From Anas platyrhynchos (lineage: Eukaryota; Chordata; Aves; Anseriformes; Anatidae), in NCBI RefSeq assembly GCF_047663525.1, contig NC_092613.1, forward strand, positions 3,993,501 to 4,057,500: a DNA stretch of 64,000 bases, read 5' to 3'. Made by a program: the position numbers and the translations under genes. This document shows, in pieces, positions 40,401 to 53,668 of the stretch (positions are counted from its first letter, which is position 1; every line of letters starts with the position of its first letter). The notes under the pieces were generated by a model. It had not been told where the DNA came from. It did not search any database and worked only from the letters and a program-made list of their open reading frames with translations.

Positions 40401-41839
40401 GGGAGAGGTCAATACTGCCAGCAAATGGATGCAGAGCCATCCTCTGCGGGATCAATACGGCTCCGTCAGCCTCAAAGCAGGAGGAATTAAACAAGTCGCT
40501 GCCTGTCCCGTCCTGGAAGGGTTGGAGGAACACCCCCCAGCCCCAGCTCCGCACTCACCTCCATCCAGGGGCTGCAAAGAGCTCCAGCACCTCCGCCAGC
40601 ACCAGCACCCTTACCCTGACCCTCCAGGGCTCTGGCACGCGCTGACCCCACGGCACAGCAGGGACAGGAGCACATCCCCAGCCCCAGGAGCTCGGGGCAG
40701 GATTGGGGCCAGCAGCCGATGCTTCCCCTTCTCCCCAGCAGCCTGCAGGCAGCGGAGCAGGAGGACAGCCCCTGCCCGAGCAGCAGCCAGCCTGGCTCCC
40801 CTCCAGCCGGGAAGGTCACCGCGTCCACCGCCAGCATCACCGGGCGCAACCGGGGAGAGACGCGCTGCTTGCGAGCTTTATTTTATTTTTCCAAGATAGG
40901 AGAAAACACGAAACCGCATCTTATGGACTGGACTCACCGGCTCGGCTCTGCAGAAGTGCCTGAATAATTTATGGCCGAGCCACCTCCTCCTCCTTCCTCT
41001 CCGTGGGTCACTCAGGCCAAGGAGGCGCAGGCACGGGAAGCGCGCCCGGCCCCTGCTGTCCGTGAGCTGTGCGCTCCCAGCGCTGCCTTGGGCTTCGTTC
41101 CCCGCTGGTTGGGAGGGTGGGGAGAATAAATCTTTAATTCAAAGTGAAATATTAATAGAACCGCAATTAGCTGTAATATCTCCACAATTAAAAAGCAGAA
41201 GTCCCAGCAAGAGCTGTTTTCCTGTGGATTTAAAGAAAAATGGGTTTGCAGGGTGGGACGGGGAGCCGGGGATGCTTTTTGGGTGTCACCAATGGTCCCT
41301 GGGGGAAACGTGGCCAGGAGGAGCAGAGAGGGAGGGCTGCAGGCAGGGCAAGGGCTCCCCGGCGGTGCTGGTGACGCAGGAGGAAGCCAAAGTCCGATCT
41401 GTGAGAAAAGAAGAGGAGGAGGAGAAAGATTTCAGAGGGAAAGAAACACAGAAGAACACGCTGACACTTTTGTCCTGCTCCCTGGGGAGGCGATTGTTGG
41501 GTTTTTGCTTTGTTGTTTTTTTTGTTGATTTTTTTTTTTCAGCAAAAGGAAGGTTTTCACTGACGTCAGGCAGCGATGAACCTCAGAGCGAGGACAGAGA
41601 GCCGGAAAAGTCTCCGCTGGAAGTTCGCAGGCTCTCGGGATGGATTTCAGCAACCACGGGGCCTGCGCCCAGCGGGGCACCCCGGGCTCACCCCCGCAGC
41701 CCCTCGCAGCTGTTTGCCAGCTGAAGGCACAAAAACCACTCGCAAAAGAGACGTTGAAGCTTTCCTGCGCTGGGTAATTAGAGGCTGAGCTGTGATTTAC
41801 TGAAGAAAGGAGGGGAAAAAAAAATTGCAAAACAAAAAC

Positions 41840-42190
41840 AAGCAAAATAATTCAGCGTGCCCAAAAAATACATAAATTATAGGCCCGAGGAAAAAAAAAA
41901 TAAAAAAAAAGAAACAGCCTTGGATTTCTTTCCACAAGAAAGAGACTCCTACACACAAACAGCACATGAATATGGGTAATAGATATGGATATTTCAGAGA
42001 GCGAAAATGGTACTGACTGCGCTCTTATTGGATCAACACTCACACATCGAGTCCATGTTTCTCTCGAGGAGTGGGGATAATGGGATGCCGAATGTCAGAC
42101 CATTTTAAATATATATAAAACTCATTATACGCTTCATGACTAACCAGATTTTGATGGAAAGAGTTGCATTTTAAAGAAATGGGAGGGGTG
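41840..42190. promoter_or_regulatory. AT-rich intergenic island (candidate distal enhancer)
   Basis: About 350 bp of mostly non-repetitive AT-rich sequence, including an A-run (41891–41910) and a TTTTAAATATATATAAAA block near 42105, between GC-rich flanks. Enhancer function is inferred from composition only. Confidence 0.3.
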
Positions 42191-45100
42191 GGGGGAGAAA
42201 AAAGGCAGCCCATCCGGGCTTGCGGGGAGGAATTAGCAATGAAAGAGGGATGATTCGTCTGCAGGCTGTGAGCCACAACCCCTCCTCCTCGCGAGGAAGG
42301 CTGCTGCGGCTGTGCCAGCCCCCTGGCAGCCCCCCCAGCCCAACAACCTCCCCATTTTGGGGGGCTCCAAGCCCCCTCCAGCAGTTTTCCAGAACCCTGG
42401 AGCCCGCGTCCTGCCCAGCCGATGCAGGACCCCCAGGAAAATGCTGCTTGAGGCCCCAGCCTGCCTCTTTGCTGGAGACCACTGAGGAGGGGACCTCCCT
42501 AGGCTCGTGGGCTTCTCCCCAAGCCCCCCATGCCAGAACTGAGGGGACGGGGTGAGCCTGGGGGTCCCAAACCTGCTCCTCTGCGAGCAGCCGAGGGCCA
42601 CAGCAAGCTCCGCTGCTTGGCAGCGATGCCCATCCCTGGCCAAACCCCCTCCAGCTGCAATGCTAGAGCCACTTCTTGGGGTTTATTCCTCTCTCCTGCA
42701 CACATTCAGCCTAAAAAAATCCCTCCTTGTGCCTCTTTGTCCCCATAGTGAAGGAGGACAAAGGAACGGTGCCTGGGTTTCACGGCACAGCGGTGCTGGA
42801 GCTGCGCTCCCAACCCAGCGATGGAAGCACCCGCGCTCTTTTCTTCTGCAACACTCCCACCTAATGGCAGGAGAGCCAACAAAACCAGAGCCAGCAGCAC
42901 CCAGCAGAGCCACCCTGCACCCCACTGAGCACCCCGAGGTGCTGGGCAGAGGCCGGCACAGCTCGGTGCACCTCTGGGCTCAAACAGCAGCAAAAACACC
43001 CTGGGGCATCGCAGGGTCTGAACCAGAGGCTCCAGCAGCACCGAGTTTGGCTCAGTGAAGGAACAAAGCTGAATTCCCCGATAGGAATGAGCCCACGAAT
43101 CCAGCGTGCAGGGCAGGGATTGTGCTGAGGTTTCATCCCACGCTTTGCAACACTTTGTCTCTGCCATCAGCCGCCCCCCATGCGCTCCGCGCTCACCCCA
43201 AAACCTGCGCCCACGCGGTGTGCCCAGCCAGGCCATGCCCAGCACACCGAGCACTGCCCGGGGACCAAAGCCATAACCCATAAATGCCCCTTTTCCTTTT
43301 CCACCCCCACCCAGCAGCTTTCAGCTGGCTCCAGCCTTTGAGCGATGTTTTGCTTCCCTCTTGTGGCTGCTGCCCTGGCACAGCCGCGCTGGGAAGGGGA
43401 ATGGGGTCTGGGAGCACGGCTTGAACCCCACACACGTGCCCAGGAGAGCAGGAAGGAAGCCAAATTGGGTGAATCGGTCCCATCCCAGCCACAACGATGG
43501 CTCACAGGCAAGGACAAGAGGAGATGCTGCCCAGGTTGCTGGGGATCCCTCAAAACCCAGCTGCCAACCTGCGTGAGCTGAGCGCTCGGTGGCACAAAAG
43601 GCACCAGGTTATTTTACCCGACGCCAGCACAAGGTGGGCTGCGATGCTCCAAACAAGGTTCCAGGTCTGTCCGTGTCTGCCCAGGCTAACACTTGGACAA
43701 AACACATTGATTTTTATTTTTTTTTACCCCCCTTCCTAACAGTATCAGAGGCTGAACACGTTCCCAAATGCAAAGAACAATGGCAAGCGGACCCAGCTCT
43801 CACCCCCCTGCCTCCCCAGGTTGCTCCCACCCTCCTTAGAAAGCCAATAGGGAAAAGAAAGAAGGGATTTTTTTTAGAGGAACGAGGTTTTCTGCGCCAT
43901 GAGCATGGGGCCACGCAGCAGTGGTGGCTTTGACGCTTCCCCAGCTAACGCTGAGCGACAGCAAGCGCCCGCAGCACGCTGCCGCTGCCTCCCCGCTGAC
44001 ACCCGGCCAGTCCTCGCCCAGTGCTAACACCCCTTAAAGAGTCCTTAAAAATAAAATAAAGTAAATAAAATAAAACTAATAGTCGTGGTGGATTTATTGG
44101 TTTTGGAGGACTCTTTGTCAGAGGGCGAGAGTTCGCTCAGCTCAGACCCAGTGATGTGGCTGGGGCTGGTTTGGGTAGGCGGTTACTCCAAATTTTGGGT
44201 CTAAATGATAGAAAAACAAGAAAAGCCACGCCACAAATGACCCTCCCGGCCCCTCTCTTCCCTCCTGGCTGTAGCTGGGAGCCGAAGCTGCCGTCCTGCT
44301 CCGAAGGCACGAGGCCAGCAAGGATCAAGCCCCAGAGGGACCCGGAGCAGGACCCAAGCCGCGGAGCTGCCTAACAAGCCAGCAGCACTAATGTCATTAG
44401 CACTGCCGCCTATTTTGGGCCATTGCACGAAGCAGAAACCACTTTAATCTGCAGTTAAAGCAGAGCCGGTGGCAGCGAGTGGGGGCTTTTATTCCCATCT
44501 TATTTTTAGGAGTTTCATCTGGCAGCAAGAGCCCGGCTTGGCACTGGGCATCTGCGGACCTGGTATGCCACATCCCGGGAGGCCAGCACCATTCCCCAGG
44601 CACCGTTCCCCAGGCCTGGGGAGGTTCCCAAAAAAAGGGGAGCTCAGCTCTGCTTGGGCTTCCACGTGGATGCGGGAAGGTTTTTTCCACCTACTGTTCC
44701 TGTGGGCAGCTGGAATCTCTCTTTAAAGAAAAAAAAAGAAAAGAAAAAAAAAAAAAAGGAGCCAGAAGAAGGAGAGAGCACATTTGGTGGTAAAATTAAC
44801 TGTGACGGCCAGACAGCACACACTTCCCCTGCACCAACAGGACAATTAGAGGAAAATCTTTATGTTTTAACGAACACGAAAGCCTCTGGTGGTGCAGAGT
44901 TAATTCCCCCCAGCCCTGCCGGAGCAGACAGGCAGCAGGACACCCGAGGGGATGGGGCAGAGCGGGAGCAGCACATCGCGCTGGGAGAGGCGCAGGGTGC
45001 TGGGGGGAGCCAGTGCTGAGCAGCAGCATCCTGAGCCCGCAGCAGGTCGTGAGGACGCACAGGAGATGAGGAAGAGCCAGGAGGGCTGCGTGGAGCAGGG

Positions 45101-45478
45101 AATGGCTGCGACTGCCGTGCTGCTCCCCTCCAGCTACCTGGGGAGCCCTGGTGCCTCTCCCAAGGGTCCCCAAGCCATCGGCTGCGATGCTCTTCCCAAA
45201 CCCAACCTCGTGCAGAGCTTCCCCGTTCACTACACAGGCACCAACCTGCTCTGCTTGGAAGCGAAGAGCCCTGCATCAGGACAGGGCTGCACCTCCCCAT
45301 GAGGGCAGCCTTGCCCCGAGCCCCCCTCTGCCACTCGGGACCCCCGGCACCAGGGCAGCACCACGGCAGCACCGAGCCCCTCTGTGGGAGCTGGCCCTGC
45401 CAAAATAGCGCCCGCCTGCTCCTCCCAGCTCCTCCATAATTCATGCGACATCCTCCTGAAAGAAATATCCTCCTCAGG

Positions 45479-45493
45479 CATGAAATATTCATG
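45479..45493. promoter_or_regulatory. Perfect CATGAA-ATA-TTCATG palindrome (POU-like)
   Basis: Six-base arms around a 3-nt centre, inside an AT-rich stretch at 45430–45500 that also has ATAATTCATGCG. It resembles paired POU half sites but does not match a named dimer element exactly. Confidence 0.3.
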
Positions 45494-48400
45494 GCCCCGT
45501 ACTTTGCAAGGAAACGCTGCCTTCCTTGGAGCGAGACCAAGCAGGCAGGGCCGGCACGGATTTGCCTTTGCAGTAATTACATCGCTCCTCAATCAGGTGC
45601 TGCAACGAGAGGGGCTGCACTGGGGAGGTATCGGGGCATCGTGTCCCACCCCGTGCAAGAAATCTGCTTTTGGAGGAGCCCCAGCCCCGTTCAGCTGCAC
45701 AACATTGAAGGAAAGCAGAGGCATCCATCCCCCGGGGCTTGGAGCATCGCTGTAGTGCCTCCACCAGCATTATTTGACAACAAGCAGCAGTCCCAGCCCC
45801 ACGGGACTTTCCTAGCGGGACCCAGAGGGGATGGCACAGCCCTAAGGGTGGCTTCAGTGGGGAAGTTGCTGTAGGGGCACAACGGGGTGGAAGACGCATG
45901 GGGACAGGCGAGCACCACACGGAAAGGGATGCGCGACCAAACCCCAGCACAGGTCCCCACTGGGCAGCCCCTCAGCTGCGTTTGAAAAGCCATCTGTTAG
46001 GTGCTGCCGCGTGCAGTGTTAATAGTTAAACACGCTTTTAATTTAAATACACTATTGTATTTTTATAATAAAAAACCTGCAGTTTCTCTGAGGCAATGCG
46101 AGGTGTCCCGGGGTCACCCCAGTGCGTCCGGGGACAGCACGGGGCAGGATGCGGGCTTGGGGCTGGGGGAATTTGGTGATGCTCCACAGGGGCGAGCAGG
46201 GCAGGGGCCTGGCCACGACTGCCCTCCTTCATCCCACATGGGCAGCTTCCCAGTTTTATTGGGAAAACTTAAATTGAAGTTTTATTGCTGCTGGCTTTTT
46301 CACTTTCCCAGCCCTGGCAGCACCACCAGGTCCCGGGGACGGAGCAGCCCAGCCAGGTGCATCCCCCAAAGCAGGCAGCCCTGGAGGAACCCACCTCCAA
46401 GGAACATTTTGGGGCAGCGTGGGCCCCCTGCCCCAGCCCAGGACCCGCTCACAGCTCAGCATCCCTCCAGCTTTCAGGCAGCAGCGGCTCCCCCCAGCAG
46501 CCTTTTCCTTTTTTCCGTGGTGCTTTGCTGAAGTTGCAGCCCTCGCAGGGAGCTCGTCAGCGCTGCGCCTCTAAGTTTAGGGACAGCAGCATCAGCCGAG
46601 GATGCTTTCGAGGCGGAGAGAAGAGCTTCCTACAGGCAGACTGTTCCAACGTGGCTCTGAAAATGAACACACAAATAAAAATCACCCTTCGGACCCAATC
46701 CATCCCCAGGCAATAAATCAAGCCCTTGCTCGGGGGGGTGCCCCGAGACGTCCTGGCACCCAGATGTCCTGGCACCCAGATGTGCCCAGCAGTGCCAGCC
46801 CTAGGGGCAGGGAGGGGACACCACCAGGTACACCAGGGCACACAGGGACAGGACAAAAAGCAGAAACCCCCTCTCCCCCCCCCAGTTGGTGGCCCAGGGC
46901 GCGTTAACCACCGCCGCCCGGGGACAAGCCCACGCTCGAGCAGCAGCACGCGTTTAATTAATCCCATCTTGTCCAGCGTGATACGAGCTATAATAAAACA
47001 TGGCCCAGATTTCACGGTTCCTCACATCGTAAGCCAATTAATAATCATAAAAAATAATAAAAAAAAATAAAAGCCTGAACACGAAGCCTGCCTCCATCAG
47101 CCAGCCCTCACCCTCCAGCCCCCCAGCTGGGGCACTGCAGCTCTGTGCACCCCAATAAGGGGGCCTGGGGGGGATTCCCCAATGCATTGGTTGTAGCAGG
47201 GTCCCGAAAAGCCTCCCCCACCCCTGGGGGGTGATGCTGGGTGCTGGGCCCTGCTGTGAGGCGTTTCGGTGGTGGGCAGAGAGGAGGGGGCTGGTGAGCA
47301 GCAGGGGAGGGGGCTCGGCACAGCGCTTTGGTCTCTGCTGAGTGGTGAAAATGGATCCGGGGAAATCTGCGCGCCCGGGATCGATTCAGCCTTGGCCAGG
47401 TCCCGAGGTGGTTTCGGGTGGCTTCTGCAGGAGCGCTGCCAGCCCAGGCTGGGCTCCCTACCCCCAGGGACCTGGTGCCAGCACCCAGCCTGGGGGGACC
47501 CAGCCCAGAGCCCCCCCTGGAGCAGGCATCACTACCAAAACCCCCCCTGTCACTCCCATCCCCCAGGTGCTCCCCCCCAGGGGGCTGCACACCGCATCCC
47601 GCAGCCACGCTCCCCGCACCAGCGCATCGGTCCCAGATCTGGACCCGGCATCTCGCAGCCCCAAATTTCCAGCAAAAGCCACCAGTGCCTTCCTGTGGCT
47701 GCCGCCCTCACTGCAGCCGTGCAGCGGGATGGATCCAGCCTTGTGAGAAAGGGAGGAAGGGATTTGGGGTTGCCTGCTGCCTGGCACCCAGCTGCTCTGG
47801 GGATGGGGAGCAGCTCCCCCTGCCCCGCCACACAGCGTGGGGGCACGGATATCCCCCACAAGGGTCACCCACAGGCAGCAGGGACATGAGCCAGCTCCTC
47901 CAGCACTCCCAACCAGGAGCCTTCCCAAAATCCCTGGGGAAAATCCCCCGCTCCCAGCCCACGGGCTGCACGCGCTCTACCCAAGCGCAGCAGGGACCTC
48001 CAGGTACCCCCCGAATCTGTGCTTTTATTTAAGGACAACGTTCAGCTGCCGGCCCACAGCCACATCGTTTCGGGCTCCTTTCTCCCCCAAAAGAGGGGCT
48101 CTGGGGGCATCGGGGCAGGAAAAAAATCTCTTCCCTCTCCCTGCTCCAAGTCACGCCGAGCCGCCCCCCAGCACCCGCCGTCGTGACGCTCCCCTCCGAG
48201 GGGACGCCTCGTCGGGCTCCAGCACCTCCATCCTGATTAGTAGTTGCTAAGCAAGCAATTAATCACCCCCCCCGAGCCGGCGAGGAAGGCGGCTGACAGC
48301 CTCGCACACCCCCACCGAGCCGCTCGGGTGATGGATGGGGGGGGACCACAACAGTGCGGGGACCCCCCCGGTGACCTGCTCCCCAGTTTGGGGACACAGA

Positions 48401-49457
48401 GGGGTGCGATGCTCAGCCCCACTGCAGCTTGCGGCCTTGCAGAGCCCCCCCCCAGCCCCTCAGCTCTCCCCCCCTCGTCCCCCTGCTCGTGTGTCTGTGC
48501 TGGTTGAAAGCTGAGCCCCCCCCCCGGAGGTGTAACTGGAGCTGGGAACAGGCAGTGCCCACCCGGCCCCGTTATAGCCGGCCCTAATCCCCTGGCCCCG
48601 CTGGGTGTCACGTCTCCCTTGGGACGGGGTCAGGGACACGCCACGTGCCTGGGGTGTCCCCTGCTGGGGGGGACACGCTCCACGGGGGGGGGCAAAAAGG
48701 CAAAAAAATCAGGGCACCCATATGGCTCAGCCCCAGGCACTGCAGCATCGCCACCACCCCCCCCCCCAATCCTTCCCTGTGCCTGGGGGGAGCTGGGGCC
48801 AAGGGGACCCAGCCAAAAGTCCGTCCCCCCCCCCAGCAGCTCCCCCCCACCCCAGCACCATCCCGCTCCCCCCGCAGGGTGCTGAGCCTCACCCCGACCC
48901 CACAGAGCCCCATAGGGCAGGCTGTGGGGCAGGGCCAACTCCTGCCCACCCTGCTTTTAAAGGGGGCACCTGGGCTCCCCCACCCCCCCACCCCAGCCTC
49001 CTGCGTGCCTCAGTTTCCCCCCCCCCCCCCCCCGCCCTACAAAGCCCCAGCCCGGCTGCGGGCTCTCCTATCCCCGTTAGATGGCAGCAGGGATCCGCGG
49101 TGCCACCGGCCCCAGCCTCGGGGGCGCAGCCAGGGTCGCCAGGATCCGTGCCACCCCCAGCCTCCCCCCCCCCCCCCAAAAAAAAAATAAAGCTGCCCCT
49201 GGGGGGGCCGTATCCTGCCCTCTGGTGCTGGGGGCACCGGCTGGGTTGGTGCAGGACGCCTCGTCCCGCCCGGCCACGCCGCGTTTCGCCTCATTTTTGG
49301 TCCCAGCCGGTGCCAAACCCACCACCCACCGCCACCCACCTCCCTGCAAAGCACCCAAAAAAGGGGCCCACGAGGCACGGCACCCAAAAGCGGGGCTGCT
49401 CTGGCTCACACCCGAAGCCAGCTCAGCTCCGTCCCTGCTCCATCACCTCCAGCATCG

Positions 49458-49493
49458 CCTCCTCCTCCTCCTCCTCCTCCTCCTCCTCCTCCT
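49458..49493 (+). repeat. (CCT)n trinucleotide repeat, 12 copies
   Basis: A pure CCT/CTC repeat in intergenic DNA, followed by CTTCAG, which gives it a chance resemblance to a splice acceptor. Confidence 0.9.
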
Positions 49494-50269
49494 TCAGCCT
49501 CCGTGGCCACCCCAAGCCCCCGCAGCGGGGCCGCCGCCAGCGGCTGAGTCAGGCGTGAGCAGCACCTGAGTCACGGGCACCCAGGGAAGTCCCCCGGCCC
49601 CTGGTGCTTTTCCAACCGGAGCTGAGTAAAAAGGAAAGCGTCGAGGGATTTGGCTGGGCAGGATGCTCACGGGGAGCCCCGGCAAGGAGCAGCCCCCCCA
49701 GCCCCAGCACGTTCCCCTTGGGTCACAGTGGGCTCGGGGTCACGGGCAGCGAGCGCACCAGGAGAAGCCATCGGAGTGCTCGTAGTGGGGACAGCGCCGG
49801 GGGTGTCCTCGCCCAGGGGAATGCAGAGAGAAAAAACCCACAGGGAAGGAAAAGTGGCCCCGAGCCCGTGCCCTGAGCTGGGTGTCCTGTCCCTGAGCTC
49901 CCTGTGGTGCCGGCCCCAAAATCTGGGTGCCCCTGGGGACAACTCCAGGTGGCTTTTCCACTTGGGGCAAGCAGGGGACCGGGGGGGGGGAGCCCTTCTG
50001 CACCCTACAGTGCCTGTGGGGACTCGAGATAACCCAGGGATGGAGGAGCCAGCCCTGCTGAAGAGCAGGAAAAATGTGTCCCCTGTCCCTTGCCCCGAGT
50101 GCCATGCAGCACATCCCCCAGCCCCCTGCAGCCCCCTGCACCAGGGTCCCCCACCCCTTGCCCCCCGTGCCCCCACCCCTTGCAGCACCTCCCACGTTGC
50201 CCCTGATCCCCCCTAGGATGCTGCTGCTGGCTTCTCTGCTGCCCTGTTTAGTTTGGCCGTGCCACTTGC

Positions 50270-50295
50270 AATAAAATACCTTGATTAAAAAAAAA
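50270..50295 (+). other. AATAAA polyadenylation signal followed by A9
   Basis: AATAAA at 50270–50275 is followed 11 nt later by nine A (50287–50295). The layout matches either a genomic A-run beside a real transcript end or the tail of an old processed retrocopy. No parent gene was recognised upstream. Confidence 0.3.
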
Positions 50296-53200
50296 TAAGG
50301 CCGGCAGCCCCCCCCCCCCCCCGCCCCCCCCCCGTGCGAGCCAGACAGCAAGCCCTCAATTAATGACCCCTCGCATTCTCCTCCTGCGTTCCCCGTTAAT
50401 GATTTACAGCGTTTCCTCCCTGGATTTTTTTTTTTTTTACAAGGCTTTGTTAGTCCCCAGCCCTGGGGCTGTGGGGGAGAGGGATTTGGGGGCTGGAGGG
50501 GGGGGTGCAGGTATTTCCTCACCCAACATGAGCTCTTGTGTCCCCAGGGAGGGTTGGCGAGCGGTGTTGGGGAGCTCTCAGCCCACAGATGAGGGGCTGG
50601 GGGGTGAAGGAGATGCCGGGGCCCCCACTGATGGCCGAGGGCCACATCCCTGTGAGGTTGCTGCCGTGGGCAGGGGGTGGCACGAGGCTCAGCTCCCGGT
50701 GCTCCCTGATTTACACCAACCCTTTGGGGCAAGAGCGAGGCGAGGCAGGACCCCGGCTGGGCCGGTGGCCGCACGCACACCTGAGCCCCAGCACGCTCGG
50801 GACACGGCTCCAAAGCGCGGGGCGAGCTGGGAAGGGGCCAAGGCAGCCCCCCCCTCAACCCAGCACTGGGCTTTGTGCTCAGCAGGCAGCCCGGAGGAGG
50901 TTTCATGTTACTGGGAAGCTGGGATGGCGGCGTGTTCCCGGGCAGCGCGCGGACAAAAGGCCATTGTGCGCCGCGGGGCTCCCCCAGCCATGGCGCAGCC
51001 CCAGCGCTTCCCACAGCCCCGCCAGGGGCCCAAAAGGAGCAGCCCCCCCCCCGACCCCAGGCCACCAAGGTGGCACGGCCGGTGGCCAAACAGCGTGGGG
51101 CACCTGCCTGCGGGGCGCTGGGCAGCCAACGGGGTGCAGGAGCCCCCCCCGGGATGGCTCCACCGAGGGGCTCTCCGGTTGTCCGAGCGCACCGAGCTGG
51201 AGCAGCTCCCTGCCCTGTCCGAAATACCCAAAATGTGCCCTCGCCATCCCGAGGGATGGGGACAGTGGGGTGGCACCCGCTGGGCCACTCAGGTTAAACT
51301 GAAGCCGGCTGCAGCCAAGCATGGGTGCCAGCCTGGGATGTGTCCCCAGGGGTGCCAGCAGTTTGGGGTGCGCACCCACACACCCTGGCCACAGCCGCAC
51401 ATCCCCACGTGAGCAGGAGCCACTCTCTGTCCCCACCAGCCCGTCCCACAACACACACCTCCTGTGCCTCACCCCGATCCATGTTTTAGGGGGTTCTGTG
51501 CACATTTACACTGAGGGGGCTGTGCAGACCACACAGGCAGGCAGCCCCCAGCCTGGGGGCAGGGACCCCTCCGAGCAGACCCTCTCCTCACCACCCCACT
51601 CCCACAGGCAGGGATCCAGCCCCATCGCCAGCCGGTTGCAAACACAAAAAGGCAGCGAGTGCTGCAGGGAACCCCGTGACTCCTCACCGAGCCGTCCCCA
51701 GGGTAGCTTCCCAACAGAGCTTTCAAAACAAGGCAGCACCTGACAGATTTGGCCCCTTCCTTCCAGGCACAAAGGGCACGTGTGCTCTCCGTCAGCCCAG
51801 CCCCTTGGCGCTGGAGGGCTGCTTCAGGATTTTCCCTTCCTTCCCTTCCAACCTTGCCCCAGCCTGGGCTGGGCATAGACCTCGAGCACACCCACAGCAC
51901 CCTTCACCCCAGCGCTCAGGCCCTTTCCCTCCCAGGGGTTAATTATTGATTGCAGCCGGTCATAAATATTGCAGCAGGGATTTGCGAGGAAGCTCCGAGG
52001 TGATGGCGCTGCCTTTCCACGGTGCAGGCAGGGGAAGGTTTCTCATTTGGGTATCAGATTTGGGGGTCTCCGGTCCTGGTGCTCCCCCAAAGGGTCTGGG
52101 CAAGCTCCCCTGCTTTGTGGAGGGAGGAGAAATGTTTCTTATCCGCTGGGAGCTCTTCAGGACATGGAGAAGTCACCCCAGGAGGGTGAGGACGCTGTGC
52201 CCCGGTGATGCTCTCCTGGGACAGGAGCTCCATGGGGAGGAAGAGTTCAGGCCCCGCAGTGCCTTGAGAAAGTCAGGGCCGGCGTGACGCTCACCTTATC
52301 ACCCTGAGCAAGAATTAACGAAGGTGGTTAATTACCTTGGCCCTTCTTTGTGCAGCCACCGCTGCTCGAGCAGCTTTGGGGTAAAACCAGCTGGAAACGC
52401 GAGGTCCCCGCAGGCACAGGAGGGGGGCTGCCTCTCGTAGCACCAGAACAGGACGGTGCAGGGGGATGCTCAGCGCTCGGGGTGCAGCAGAGGACCCCCC
52501 CAGCCAAAAAAGTCCCAGCGAGCAGCGATGCTGAGCCCCCCACCCCATGAAGGACCCCGCAGCACCCCACACCCCACAGCCGGGCACCACCGCAGGAGAG
52601 AGGAGCTCTTTGGTGCTGGACACAGCCCCCCAAAATCCCAGACCCTCTGATCCACACGTTTGGGTGCCATGAGGACAATCACACCCGTCTCCACAAGGCC
52701 CAGGACCACGAGGATTAATTAAACTTGTTCAAGAGGGCTTTTGAGGTGACAAATAATTATTCCGGTAGCCTTCCAATTACCCAGCGACATGGGCTGGGAT
52801 ATTTTTCCAGAGCTGCCTTAGAGGATCTGGATTCCCTTTTCCCAGGGAAATTAGGGGGAATTAGGCACCCAAATCCCCAGCATGGCTTTGTGGGGCTTGG
52901 TGGCACTCGCTGGGACAGGGTGGGCATGGGACAAGGGGACACTGTGCCTCCCGTGTCCCCCCCCAAGGCAGGGCGATAGCAGGCGATCAGTGCAGTGAAG
53001 AAGCAGGTAATGATTATTTCCCTGGAAATATTGGCTAGAAAAATCGGGATAATCAGCAATGCACACATGTCCCCTGCCTGCCCCGCATGGTGCAGACGTC
53101 CCCGCATCCTGCACGCTCAGGACTCTCAAAAGCAGAAGCACCGAGCCTATAACTTATCGGGTGCTGCAGGAATTTGTCCCCAGATTGAAGTTCCAGGAAC

Positions 53201-53615
53201 TCAGGGATAAACCTGCCCCGGAGGGCGAGGAGGAAGGAGAGGTTTGAACAAATTACAGCCGGCCTCAGTGGGTACAGGGCCGCTCGGCCACATGGGGGAT
53301 CTGATCAACAGGGAACAAAGCCCGGAGGGGAAACAAAGGCCCCATCCCCTCCCACAGTGCCCATCCCAAACCCGTGACGGGGTGACAAGGACCAGGCTGG
53401 GGACACCCCCACCCTTGTCCCAAGGGGTCTCCCAGCTCGGTTGGCTCACCTGGGTTATTTGGGGTTGCTCACCCCAGCCCGGCACGGCGCACGTGGAGCC
53501 CCCGCACTGCGCTCACCCAGGAGGGGGAGAAAAACCCCCCTTCTGGTAGCACCACTTCCAGCTGTTTTTGCTTTCTGGGCTCACTGCGGAATTGTTGAGC
53601 GGTTTTTTTTTACAG

Positions 53616-53668
53616 ATTTTTGCATGTTGAATTGCAGAATTTTTTGCATTTTGCAATGTTTTTGCAAA
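53616..53668 (+). repeat. Four TTTTGCA repeats in about 50 bp
   Basis: TTTTTGCA, TTTTTTGCA, TTTTGCAA and GTTTTTGCAAA follow each other in a T-rich patch. The TTGCAA cores resemble C/EBP half sites. Confidence 0.5.

Noticed and set aside
49458..49505. Possible exon acceptor formed by (CCT)n followed by CTTCAG
   Set aside because: The downstream sequence has no coding similarity, and the pyrimidine tract is explained by the trinucleotide repeat.
48605..49558. 317-codon plus-strand open frame
   Set aside because: Proline-rich, made of C-homopolymers and the CCT repeat, with rival frames on both strands and no domain. It is an artefact of GC content.
49740..51089. 449-codon minus-strand open frame, with a 349-codon plus-strand frame overlapping part of it
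   Set aside because: Both strands are open over part of the same DNA, translations are low complexity, and no conserved motif is present.
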